From: Streptomyces longwoodensis
Lineage (GTDB): Bacteria > Actinomycetota > Actinomycetes > Streptomycetales > Streptomycetaceae
Length of the DNA: 64,000 bases
Reading direction: 5' to 3'
NCBI RefSeq assembly: GCF_001514125.1
Contig: NZ_KQ948551.1
Location: 519,291 to 583,290 of the forward strand
Part shown: one piece after another, positions 9,155 to 16,664 of the stretch
How positions within the stretch are numbered: the stretch's first letter is position 1
How the letters are laid out: the number at the start of each line of letters is the position of its first letter
Translations under genes and position numbers: made by a program
The notes under the pieces: model-generated
The model's database searches: none
Seen by the model: only the letters and a program-made list of their open reading frames with translations
What the model was told of the DNA's origin: nothing

Positions 9155-10077
9155 TCCGACCCGGGCTCGCCCCTGCGCGCCCCCGGATCCGCGCCCACCG
9201 ACGGCAGCCGCAGGGCACCGTCACCGGGCAGGCCGGTCCCCGCCGCCGTCACCGCGCGCACCAGCCGGTGGCTCACCAGGACGTGGTCGATCAGCTCCCG
9301 CCTGCCGGAGTTGACCCGCGAGTACCGTCGGTCCGCGGGGATCAGCGGGGCGACGTCCCACAGCCGGGCCGCGTCGCCCTTGTCGGGGTGGTCGTAGCCG
9401 TGGGTGCCGATCTCGGAGCCGGGCGGGCCGAGGACGATCTGGGTGGTCGCGGCCTGCACCTCGTCGTTGAGGTCGCCCACCACCGCCACGTCCCGCTCAC
9501 GGCCGTCCCCGGCCAGCAGCTCGTCGGCGAGCGCGCGCAGCGACGCGGCCTCGGCGGCCCTGCGGTACAGGGCGTAGGCGCCGTAGCGGGCGCGTTCGCC
9601 CTCGTCGTGCGGGAAGAAGCGCTCACCCGGATAGGTGAGGAGCTTCGACTTCAGGTGGGCGACCCCCAGCCACAGCCCCTCCCGCTGCCGTCCCTCCGTC
9701 CGTACGGCGAGGAAGCCGCGGCCCGACTGTGCCGTCGTGGTGCCCGCGTCGTCCACCTGGACGGGGCGTAGTGCGGGCGGGAACGCGTGCGTGTCCGCCA
9801 CCACCTCCAGCGGGGTCCGGCTGATCACGCCGACCCGGATGCCGCGGCTGTCGGGGTGCGCCGACAAGGCGACGTGCCAGTCGCCGCCCACCGTCCGCAG
9901 CAGGTCGTCCAGTGCCTCCGGCTCCCCGACCTCCTGGACGCCGAGCACGTCCGGTGCGAGGTCCGTGACGACGGCGGCCAGCGCGGCCAGCTTCGCCTTG
10001 TAGGAGGCCTCGTCGGGCGGACCGAACTCCCCGCCGGGCCGGTACAGGTTCTCGAGGTTCCAGGTGCCGAGGAGCAT
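9124..10077 (-). CDS. Endonuclease/exonuclease/phosphatase family protein
   Basis: 317 residues with GAAGGGA upstream of the ATG. The EEP metallophosphoesterase fold is complete: GTWNLENLY (Asn of the active site, residues 4-12), DVLGVQEVGE (metal-binding Glu, about 50), VVGDLNDEV (Asp/Asn pair, about 195), YSRVNSGRRELIDHVLVS and the terminal GSDHAPVWIRV with the catalytic His. No signal peptide is seen, so a cytoplasmic nuclease or phosphatase is likely. Substrate is not readable. It converges with and overlaps the FUSC gene by 31 bases and is divergent from the DUF899 gene. Confidence 0.85.
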   Translation of the reverse strand: MLLGTWNLENLYRPGGEFGPPDEASYKAKLAALAAVVTDLAPDVLGVQEVGEPEALDDLLRTVGGDWHVALSAHPDSRGIRVGVISRTPLEVVADTHAFPPALRPVQVDDAGTTTAQSGRGFLAVRTEGRQREGLWLGVAHLKSKLLTYPGERFFPHDEGERARYGAYALYRRAAEAASLRALADELLAGDGRERDVAVVGDLNDEVQAATTQIVLGPPGSEIGTHGYDHPDKGDAARLWDVAPLIPADRRYSRVNSGRRELIDHVLVSHRLVRAVTAAGTGLPGDGALRLPSVGADPGARRGEPGSDHAPVWIRVE

Positions 10078-10289
10078 GCGGGGTCCCTTCCCGAGTCCCG
10101 TGTCCCGCCACGGGTGGACGAGGTGCCGTCCCGTCCCGAGGGCGTCCTACGGCCAGCGTGCCCGCGACCCGCCGGCGGCGACACCTCCCGGACGACATGC
10201 GCGTGACGGCACGAACGTCCGTCGCGGCGATGAGTTCCGGCGCCCGCTCCGGTCACCCCTGCGGATGGCACCGTCGTACAGGAGGATCC

Positions 10290-10979
10290 ATGTCGCTCCC
10301 CGAGGTCGTCTCGCGCGCGCAGTGGCGCGCGGCGCGCGAGGAACTGCTGCTCAAGGAGAAGGCGGCCACCCGCACGCGCGACGCGCTCAACGCGCAGCGG
10401 CGGCGGCTGCCGATGGTGGAGGTCGACGAGGAGTACGTGTTCCAGGGCGGGGACGGCAAGGCCACGCTGCCCGAGCTGTTCGAGGGGCACCGCCAGCTCG
10501 TCGTGTACCACTTCATGTTCGCCCCGGAGTGGGAGGCGGGCTGCCGCAGCTGCTCCGCCTTCCTCGACCAGATCGGCCACCTCGCCCACCTGAAGGCCCG
10601 CGACACCGCCTTCGCGGCCGTCTCCCGGGCGCCGTACCCGAAACTGCTGCCGTTCAAGGCGCGGATGGGCTGGACGGTGCCCTGGTACTCGTCGTACGGC
10701 TCCGGCTTCAACCGTGACTTCGAGGTGACCCTGGAGCGGGACGGGGAGCTCGTCGAGCGGCCCGGGGTCAGCTGCTTCCTGCGGGACGGCGACCAGGTCT
10801 TCCACACCTACTCGACCTACGAACGCGGCCTGGGCGGGCTCGGCTCGACCACGAGCTTCCTGGACCTGACGGCGCTGGGCCGGCAGGAGGAGTGGGAGGA
10901 GCCCGCCGGGCGCGCGTCGGCGTTCGGGGCGCCCGCGGGCAGCGCGCGGATCCGCTATCACGACGAGTACGACTTCTGA
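10290..10979 (+). CDS. DUF899 family thioredoxin-like protein
   Basis: 229 residues; the ATG at 10290 has an ideal AGGAGG 5 bases upstream. The family pattern is clear: RAQWRAAREELLLKEKA near the start, LPMVEVDEEYVF, then a thioredoxin-like strand VVYHFMFAPEWEAGCRSCS with the CxxC pair, and WYSSYGSGFNRDF near residue 135. The C-terminal segment includes the typical VFHTYSTYERG and ends in RIRYHDEYDF. DUF899 proteins are cytoplasmic; a redox function is inferred from the fold and the CxxC, without a known substrate. Probably monocistronic: the flanking genes are divergent on one side and 155 bases away on the other. Confidence 0.85.
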   Translation: MSLPEVVSRAQWRAAREELLLKEKAATRTRDALNAQRRRLPMVEVDEEYVFQGGDGKATLPELFEGHRQLVVYHFMFAPEWEAGCRSCSAFLDQIGHLAHLKARDTAFAAVSRAPYPKLLPFKARMGWTVPWYSSYGSGFNRDFEVTLERDGELVERPGVSCFLRDGDQVFHTYSTYERGLGGLGSTTSFLDLTALGRQEEWEEPAGRASAFGAPAGSARIRYHDEYDF

Positions 10980-11134
10980 CGCGTTCGGTGACGGAGTCGT
11001 TCGTTTCGTGACCGGATGCTCACGTTCCGTGGTGAACGGGTGTCAACTATGTCTCAGTAGCGTCACTGGCCGAGGCCAACGAGCTCTTGAAGGCGTTAAC
11101 TCTCACAAGCACAACGCTTTCTGGAGGTTGCGAG

Positions 11135-11311
11135 ATGGTGAACGGGCGAACAGTGCTCGAACGCTTTCCCGCCGGCGGCCCGCGCGGCTCCTGGCCCGCG
11201 GAGGAGTTCGCGCAGGCGCGACGCCTGGAGGGACTGCCGGCCGAGGTCATCATGGACCTCGCCACGGACACCTTCCTCGTGATCGTCCGCAGGGCGGACG
11301 CCGTCGAGTGA
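11135..11311 (+). CDS. Small conserved Streptomyces protein, function unknown
   Basis: 58 residues from the ATG at 11135, with GGAGG 8 bases upstream; a longer start at 11087 lacks a ribosome site. The sequence begins MVNGRTVLERFPAGGPRGSW, continues with a short helix (EEFAQARRLEGLPAEVIMD) and ends in a hydrophobic strand (TDTFLVIVR). I have seen closely similar small proteins in streptomycetes but know no function. No metal motif, signal peptide or transmembrane span is present. The 155-base upstream region is unusually AT-rich for this DNA and presumably carries its promoter. It converges with the ABC exporter gene. Confidence 0.7.
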   Translation: MVNGRTVLERFPAGGPRGSWPAEEFAQARRLEGLPAEVIMDLATDTFLVIVRRADAVE

Positions 11312-11365
11312 CGTCCCCCCGCGGCGGCGCGACGGCCTCCGCGGGGCCCTCCCGCACCGTCGTCC

Positions 11366-13318
11366 TCAGCCCGGCCCCGGAGCGGACACCCGCGCCGTGA
11401 ACTGATCCGCCTGGAGCGCGTACAGCTCCGCGTACACCCCGCCCGAGGCCAGCAGCTCGTCCGGCGTGCCGGACTCCACCAGCCGGCCCTGGTCCAGGAC
11501 GTGCACCAGGTCGGCGTGGCGCACCGACGCCAGCCGGTGCGTGATCAGCACCACCGTCTGGCCGTTGTCGGCCAGCGCCCGGATCTTGTCGAAGACCTCC
11601 AGCTCGGCCCGCGCGTCCAGGGCCGCCGTCGGCTCGTCCACGATCAGGATGCGCCCCCGCCGGTAGGCAGCCCGCGCGATCCCGAGCCGCTGCCACTGGC
11701 CGCCGGACAGCTCGTGGCCGCCGCTGAAGTGGCGGGCCAGCAGGGTGTCCAGGCCGCGCGGAAGGTCCTCCACCACGTCCCCGGCGCCCGCCTCCGCGAC
11801 CGCCCCGGCCAGCCGCTCCTCGGTCAGCGGCGCGGCGGAACGGCCGATCGCCACGTTCACCCGCGCCGTGAACGGCCAGCGCTTGAAGTCCTGGGCCACC
11901 ATCGCGACCCGCTCGGCCAGCAGGTGCCGGTCGGCTTCGGCCGCGTCCACGCCGTCCCAGAGGATGCGGCCCGCGTCCGGCCGGTACAGCCCGGCCAGCA
12001 ACTTCACCAGCGTCGTCTTGCCGGAGCCGTTCTCGCCGACCAGCGCGACGATCCGGCCCAGCGGCAGGGTGAGCGTGACGTCGTCGAGCGCGGGGCGGGT
12101 GGCGTCGCCCGGGTAGCGGAACGTGACGTTCTCGAAGCGGATCTCGCGCGGGTCGTCCGGCAGGGCCAGCCCGCCGACCGGGATCGCCCGCTCGGCCGCC
12201 TCGACGTACAAGCGCTCCAGGTCACCGACGAACAGCGCCTCCTCGTGGAGCGCGTCGACCTCAAGCACCAGGGTGTTCAGGCTCGCCGAGCCGGTGCGGA
12301 TCGCGATCACCGCCGTCCCGGCCACGGCCAGCGCCATCGCCCCGCCCAGCAGCAGCCCGCCCAGCGTGGCGTACGTCGCCACCGTCGCCAGCCCGGTCCA
12401 GGCGGCCGCGATCAGCCCGGTGCGGGCCGCGAGCCGGGCCAGCCGGGCCTGCTCCGCCTCTGCGGTCTCCGACATGGCCCGGAAGTGCCGCAGCAGGAAC
12501 GGCCCCACCCCGTGCACCCGGATCTCCGGTGCCGCCTCCGGCTCCGTCAGCAGCCCGGCGATCAGGTGCCCGGCACGCGCGTGCTGCACCCAGGTGTGGA
12601 ACGACTCGTACCGGCGCCGCGCGTTCGTCAGCGCGCTCCACGCGCTCGGCAGCGTCATGGTCACAAGGAGCGGCAGCAGCAGCGGGTGCAGCACGGTGAG
12701 CACTCCGGCCGCGGCCACCAGCGAGATCATGGCGTTGATCACGCGCGTGCCGTACATGATCATCCGGCGTGCGGAGGACGCGCCGTACTGGGCCGTGTCC
12801 AGCAGCTTGTGGAAGGCGTGGTCCTCGATCGCGGCCAGCTCCACCGCGGCCGCCCGCTCCAGGTACAGCTCGGTCGCCACCCGCTCGACCTTGGGCTCCA
12901 GGCGCCCGGCGCCGTACGTCGACACCGCCCGCAGCACCGCGCCCACCAGCAGCACGGCGGCCATGACGGCCAGCGCGGGCACGGCACCGCGCAGCCGGTC
13001 CTCGATCGGGCCACCGCCGATGAGCCGCCCCAGCACGCTGTTGACCGCGAGCAGACCGACCGCCTGGGCCACGCCCCGGCCCACCTCCGCGGCCAGTACG
13101 AGCCCGGTGGCACGCGGATCGGCCCGCCGGGCCAGGCGCAGGCTCACGGCGAGCAGGGAGGGGAGCCGGGCGAGCAGCGCGCGGAAGCTCAGCTCGAGGA
13201 AGGCCTCCCGGTGCTGGTTCCAGCCCATGTCGTAGCGCAGCGGGCCGCCGAAGAGGAGCTGCTCCGACTCCGAGACGTCGCGTTTCCCCGGGTGTCGCTG
13301 CTCACGCCGCGTGCGCAC
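11366..13318 (-). CDS. ABC exporter, fused permease and ATPase
   Basis: 650 residues. The N-terminal half carries six predicted membrane helices (about residues 50-345). The C-terminal half is the nucleotide-binding domain: Walker A LVGENGSGKTTL (about 427), Q-loop MVAQDFKRWPF, signature LSGGQWQRLGIARA, Walker B ILIVDEPTAALD and the switch His in LITHRLASV. It should work as a homodimeric or heterodimeric exporter, substrate unknown. The GTG start has GGAGG only 3 bases away, which is tight; the next in-frame Met is at residue 31. The membrane half resembles lipid or peptide exporter subunits in Streptomyces natural-product loci, but no biosynthetic genes are adjacent. Confidence 0.85.
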   Translation of the reverse strand: MRTRREQRHPGKRDVSESEQLLFGGPLRYDMGWNQHREAFLELSFRALLARLPSLLAVSLRLARRADPRATGLVLAAEVGRGVAQAVGLLAVNSVLGRLIGGGPIEDRLRGAVPALAVMAAVLLVGAVLRAVSTYGAGRLEPKVERVATELYLERAAAVELAAIEDHAFHKLLDTAQYGASSARRMIMYGTRVINAMISLVAAAGVLTVLHPLLLPLLVTMTLPSAWSALTNARRRYESFHTWVQHARAGHLIAGLLTEPEAAPEIRVHGVGPFLLRHFRAMSETAEAEQARLARLAARTGLIAAAWTGLATVATYATLGGLLLGGAMALAVAGTAVIAIRTGSASLNTLVLEVDALHEEALFVGDLERLYVEAAERAIPVGGLALPDDPREIRFENVTFRYPGDATRPALDDVTLTLPLGRIVALVGENGSGKTTLVKLLAGLYRPDAGRILWDGVDAAEADRHLLAERVAMVAQDFKRWPFTARVNVAIGRSAAPLTEERLAGAVAEAGAGDVVEDLPRGLDTLLARHFSGGHELSGGQWQRLGIARAAYRRGRILIVDEPTAALDARAELEVFDKIRALADNGQTVVLITHRLASVRHADLVHVLDQGRLVESGTPDELLASGGVYAELYALQADQFTARVSAPGPG

Positions 13319-13576
13319 CGTCCTCCGCCTCCCCCGATCGGCTGCCGATGGCCGTACGGTTCCCGACGGCCGTACGGACGGCCACTATCGCGGGAGCGGA
13401 GGCGCCGGGGGCAGGGCGCAAGAAGGGGGAGCGGGTGCGCGCGGGGCGTGCGCGGGGGAGGTGTGGGGTACGGGCGGACGTGCGCCCGGGCGCCGTGGCC
13501 CCACGCGCGGCCGTGCGCCCGCGCGTGGGGCCACGGCCGTCGACCACCCGGTGCGTCCCCCTGGCGGCGCCGGTCC

Positions 13577-14029
13577 CTACGCGCTCACCGGCCGCGACCA
13601 CGTCGGCGTCGTGCCCGTGATGCGGCACAGGGCCAGGTACAGCGGGATCGGCGGGGTGTAGGGGAGCTCGCCCTCCGGCCGGTGGATCAGACCGGGGGCG
13701 CGCGCGAGGTCGGGCAGGACCGCGCCCGTCGTGTAACGCGCCGGGACGGGCCACTCCAGGGCGTAGTCCGAGTCGGACGGGACCAGCCACCACCAGTGCG
13801 CCTCGTCGGCGTAGACACAGCCCACGCGCGGCAGCCGGGGCAGGATCAGCGGCCCGAACCGGGCCGGCACGGTCACGGCGTCGCAGCCGAGCGGCGCGGT
13901 CATGCCCTCGGGCAGGACCAGGCGGCGGGAGGCGTCGACGACCGGGGTCCGCGGCGCGGCCAGCTCCCGCCGGACCCGCACCAGCGTGTCCATGCTGAGC
14001 ACCGGCCCACGGCCGAACGTTCCGGTCAT
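13577..14029 (-). CDS. Uncharacterised partner of the ATP-binding regulator
   Basis: 150 residues starting MTGTFGRGPVLSMDT. Its ATG overlaps the TGA of the upstream ATPase gene (ATGA), so the two are co-translated. The protein has a VVDASRRLVLPEG segment, a mixed alpha/beta middle with a Trp-rich stretch (ADEAHWWWLVPSDSDYALEWP) and ends with a short SRPVSA tail. No named domain is recognised. Similar proteins accompany histidine-kinase-like ATPases in streptomycetes. By position it is a fourth member of the WhiJ-type regulatory set. Confidence 0.65.
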   Translation of the reverse strand: MTGTFGRGPVLSMDTLVRVRRELAAPRTPVVDASRRLVLPEGMTAPLGCDAVTVPARFGPLILPRLPRVGCVYADEAHWWWLVPSDSDYALEWPVPARYTTGAVLPDLARAPGLIHRPEGELPYTPPIPLYLALCRITGTTPTWSRPVSA

Positions 14030-15147
14030 GCGCGACCCCACTCTCGGCCGCGTACGAGCGGGGAAAATCCCAGGGAGCGCCCCACGGGGTGCGGGCGCCA
14101 GGCGGTGGCGTCACCGTCGGCGGTGGAACCGTGCGCCGTGCGGTGCGCCTGCCGGCCGACCCTCGGCAGGACACCGGCGGTCCGGGGCTCGGCAGCGGGC
14201 TTCTCGGCACGGTCGTGGCCGTGCGCGTCCGGGGCGTCGGGGCCGGCGCTGTGCGTGTCCGGGGCGTGAGGGCCGACGCTGTGCGCCTCGCGGCGGGTCT
14301 CTCCGTGCGTGACCTCGGACGGGCCGCCGCCGCGCGTGACGTCGTACGGGTGGCCGGTGCGCGTGTCTCCGTGGAGGACGCCGTCGTGCGTCTCTTCGTA
14401 CGGGTCGCTGGTGTGCGTGTCTCCGTGGAGGACGCCGCCGGGCATCTCTTCGTACGGGTCGCTGAACGTTGCCAGCAGCCGCTGTTCGGCCTCGCCGTCC
14501 GCGTCGTGCGTCCCCGGCGCGTCCTCCTCGCCGGAACCGCCGGAGCCGCCGGGCTTGGGGCGGGCGCCCCAGCCGAGGTCGCAGTGCGGGTCCGCCGCTG
14601 CGACGGAGGCATCCGGCTCCCAGTCGACCGCGTTGTGCGGCTCGGACGGGTCGCGGGGCGTGTCCGCCTTGCGCGGGAGCTCCGCCCAGACCAGCAGGCC
14701 GGGACCGTGCTCCTGGGCGCCCCAGGCGTGACAGAGGGCGTCGACGAGGAGCAGTCCCCGGCCGTGTTCCTCTTCGCCCCGCTGCGGGGACGGCTGCGGC
14801 TCGCCCGGGGCGCAGCCCTGGTCGCGCACGGCTATGCGCACCAGTTCCTCACCGTCGTGCAGCTCGCACACGACGACGTCGCTGGCGGTGTGCACGATGG
14901 CGTTGGTGACCAGCTCGGAGACGATCAGCGCGGCCGAGTCACAGGTGTCCTCGCACACCGACCAACCGGTCAGCCGTGCCCTGGTCAGACGCCTGGCCTG
15001 CGCGGGCGACCCCGGGTGCGCGGCCAGCTCGAAACGGAACCGGCGCTCGGCAGCGGCCTGGTCGGGGCCTGCTCCCGCGGCACCGAGAGCCGGCGGGCGG
15101 CCTGCGGTGGCGTCTGTTCCTAAGGGCGGGGACGGAATCACGCTTGC
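14026..15147 (-). CDS. Anti-sigma-like ATP-binding protein (HATPase fold) with repeat tail
   Basis: 373 residues from GTG at 15147 (VASVIPSPPLG). A TTG at 15177 is in frame but lies inside a palindrome, so it is less likely. Residues about 35-160 are a stand-alone HATPase domain: RFRFELAAHPGSPAQARR, the N-box SELVTNAIVHT, the G1 box VRDQGCAPGEP and the GRGLLLVDAL lid region. This architecture matches AbaA/WhiJ-cluster ATPases and SpoIIAB-type kinases. The C-terminal 200 residues are acidic, His- and Gly-rich, with 18-residue imperfect repeats of the type DPYEExxxGVLHGDTxT. The partner is probably the divergent XRE protein or a sigma-factor system. Confidence 0.8.
   Translation of the reverse strand, partial: ASVIPSPPLGTDATAGRPPALGAAGAGPDQAAAERRFRFELAAHPGSPAQARRLTRARLTGWSVCEDTCDSAALIVSELVTNAIVHTASDVVVCELHDGEELVRIAVRDQGCAPGEPQPSPQRGEEEHGRGLLLVDALCHAWGAQEHGPGLLVWAELPRKADTPRDPSEPHNAVDWEPDASVAAADPHCDLGWGARPKPGGSGGSGEEDAPGTHDADGEAEQRLLATFSDPYEEMPGGVLHGDTHTSDPYEETHDGVLHGDTRTGHPYDVTRGGGPSEVTHGETRREAHSVGPHAPDTHSAGPDAPDAHGHDRAEKPAAEPRTAGVLPRVGRQAHRTAHGSTADGDATAWRPHPVGRSLGFSPLVRGREWGRA
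14310..14470. repeat. 54-bp in-frame tandem repeat in the ATPase gene
   Basis: Nearly identical copies with a 54-base period (for example GTGTCTCCGTGGAGGACGCC at 14363 and again at 14417). They encode 18-residue units on the minus strand. Two units are near-exact and a third is degenerate. Confidence 0.85.
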
Positions 15148-15165
15148 CACTATCGCCCCGGCGTG

Positions 15166-15305
15166 GACACTTGGCAAGTGTCACTCTGAAAAATGCAGAG
15201 TGCTGTGTGACGCGGTGGAGGGCCGTGGCACACTGCTTCGCAACAGCACGTCGAACGGCGCCAATTGAGATCACCGAAGATCCGTACGCACGCGTACCGA
15301 TCTTC
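15166..15305. promoter_or_regulatory. Palindromes between the divergent ATPase and XRE genes
   Basis: Three dyads lie in this gap. A 17-base palindrome is at 15166-15182 (GACACTTG, one base, CAAGTGTC). A 7-base hairpin is at 15182-15202 (CACTCTG/CAGAGTG). A 30-base imperfect palindrome is at 15276-15305 (GAAGATCCGTAC, 6 bases, GTACCGATCTTC, one mismatch per arm). A direct repeat TCTTCGAA follows at 15301 and 15313. These are candidate operators for the adjacent XRE regulator. The rest of the gap (to 15418) ends in a GC-rich stem and the GGAGG of the XRE gene. Confidence 0.65.
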
Positions 15306-15418
15306 GAACAGGTCTTCGAATGGCGCCGTAAGGCTGTCAGGATTCTTTTGTCGTCCCCAGTCGCCGCCGGCCGGGGAACCGGGCCCCCGCAGGCCCGGGC
15401 TCTTCGTGGAGGTGGAGC

Positions 15419-16279
15419 GTGAGCGAACCGCGGTCCGCGCCGACCGTGGGCCAGGTGGTCCTCGGCCGGCGCCTGCTGGACCTGCGGGAGCGCGCCGGGC
15501 TCAAGCGCGAGGAGGCAGCCCGCATCCTGCGCGTCGCGCCCGCCACCGTCCGCCGGATGGAGATGGCCGAGGTCGCCCTCAAGATCCCCTACCTCCAGCT
15601 GCTGCTGAAGGCCTACGGGGTGACCGACGAGGAGGCCGAGGGCTTCGTCCAGCTCGCCGAGGACGCCAACCGGCCCGGCTGGTGGCAGCGCTTCCACGAC
15701 GTGCTGCCCGGCTGGTTCTCGATGCACGTCAGCCTCGAGGGCGCGGCCGCGCTGATCCGCCAGTACGAACCCCACTTCGTCCCCGGTCTGCTGCAGACCG
15801 AGGAGTACGCCCGCGGGGTGCTGAGGTCCGGAGCCGTCGGCCAGACCCGGCCGGAGGACATCGAGCGCCTCGTCGACCTGCGCATGCAACGCCAGCAGCT
15901 GCTCACCCGCGAGGACGCGCCCCGGCTGTGGGTGGTCATGGACGAGACGGCCCTGCGTCGCCCGGTGGGCGGCCCGGAGGTGATGCGCGCGCAGATCGAC
16001 AAACTGCTCGAGGCGACGAAGCTGCCCCACGTGACCCTGCAGATCGCCCCGTTCGCCAACGGGCCGCACCCGGGCACCTACGGGCCCTTCGTGCTCTTCC
16101 GATTCGCCATGCCGGAGCTTCCGGACATGGTCTACAGCGAGTACCTGACCGGCGCGGTCTACCTCGACGCGCGTTCCGAGGTGGCCACCCACCTCGAGGT
16201 CATGGACCGCATGGCGGCACAGGCCGCTACGGCACATCGCACGAAGGAGATCCTGCTGGATCTCCGCAAGGAGCTGTGA
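15419..16279 (+). CDS. XRE helix-turn-helix regulator with DUF5753 (WhiJ-like)
   Basis: 286 residues from GTG with GGAGG upstream. Residues about 8-65 form the XRE DNA-binding domain (GRRLLDLRERAGLKREEAAR, then ILRVAPATVRRMEMAE). Residues about 95-280 are DUF5753, with the conserved YEPHFVPGLLQTEEYARGV, the VVMDETALRR strand and LPHVTLQIAPF. Such proteins (WhiJ, BldB-partner type) control development or antibiotic genes in Streptomyces and pair with a DUF397 protein. The stop is followed at once by the DUF397 ATG, with zero bases between. Probably autoregulated through the palindromes upstream. Confidence 0.9.
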   Translation: MSEPRSAPTVGQVVLGRRLLDLRERAGLKREEAARILRVAPATVRRMEMAEVALKIPYLQLLLKAYGVTDEEAEGFVQLAEDANRPGWWQRFHDVLPGWFSMHVSLEGAAALIRQYEPHFVPGLLQTEEYARGVLRSGAVGQTRPEDIERLVDLRMQRQQLLTREDAPRLWVVMDETALRRPVGGPEVMRAQIDKLLEATKLPHVTLQIAPFANGPHPGTYGPFVLFRFAMPELPDMVYSEYLTGAVYLDARSEVATHLEVMDRMAAQAATAHRTKEILLDLRKEL

Positions 16280-16552
16280 ATGGATCGCATCACGTCCCAG
16301 CCGAAGCGGGTCCGCACCGAGCGGATCTACAACGGCATGCCCGCCCGTGAGCTGGGCAGCGAGGGCTGGCACAAGCCGTGGAGCGGTGGCAACGGCGGCA
16401 ACTGCCTGGAGGCCATGAAGCTCGCCGACGGCCGGATCGCGGTCCGGCAGTCCACCGACCCGGACGGTCCGGCCCTGATCTACACCTCCGCCGAGATGAC
16501 CGCGTTCATCGAGGGTGCCAAGGCCGGGGAGGCGGACTTCCTGCTGTCCTGA
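16280..16552 (+). CDS. DUF397 domain protein, partner of the XRE regulator
   Basis: 90 residues, with the ATG directly abutting the stop of the XRE gene. DUF397 hallmarks are present: WHKPWSGGNGGNCLEA (the W-S-x-G-x-x-C block), then VRQSTDPDGPALIYTSAEM and the F-I-x-G-A-K-A-G ending. The N-terminal 25 residues are longer and more basic than in many members. DUF397 proteins act with their XRE partner, and some pairs have been described as toxin-antitoxin-like. Which role applies here cannot be told from sequence. Cytoplasmic. Confidence 0.9.
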   Translation: MDRITSQPKRVRTERIYNGMPARELGSEGWHKPWSGGNGGNCLEAMKLADGRIAVRQSTDPDGPALIYTSAEMTAFIEGAKAGEADFLLS

Positions 16553-16664
16553 ACCTGCTGCTCCCTTGCTCACCTCCCCCCTCGCACCTGGCTCGGCCCC
16601 CTAAATTTGATCCTTTGCCCCCTGTCCCCCTTCTCTCCTCCCGTCCCTGCACCCCTCCCGATCG

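Noticed and set aside
15147..15177. TTG at 15177 as start of the ATPase gene
   Set aside because: It lies inside a 17-base palindrome and the conserved part starts at the GTG at 15147.
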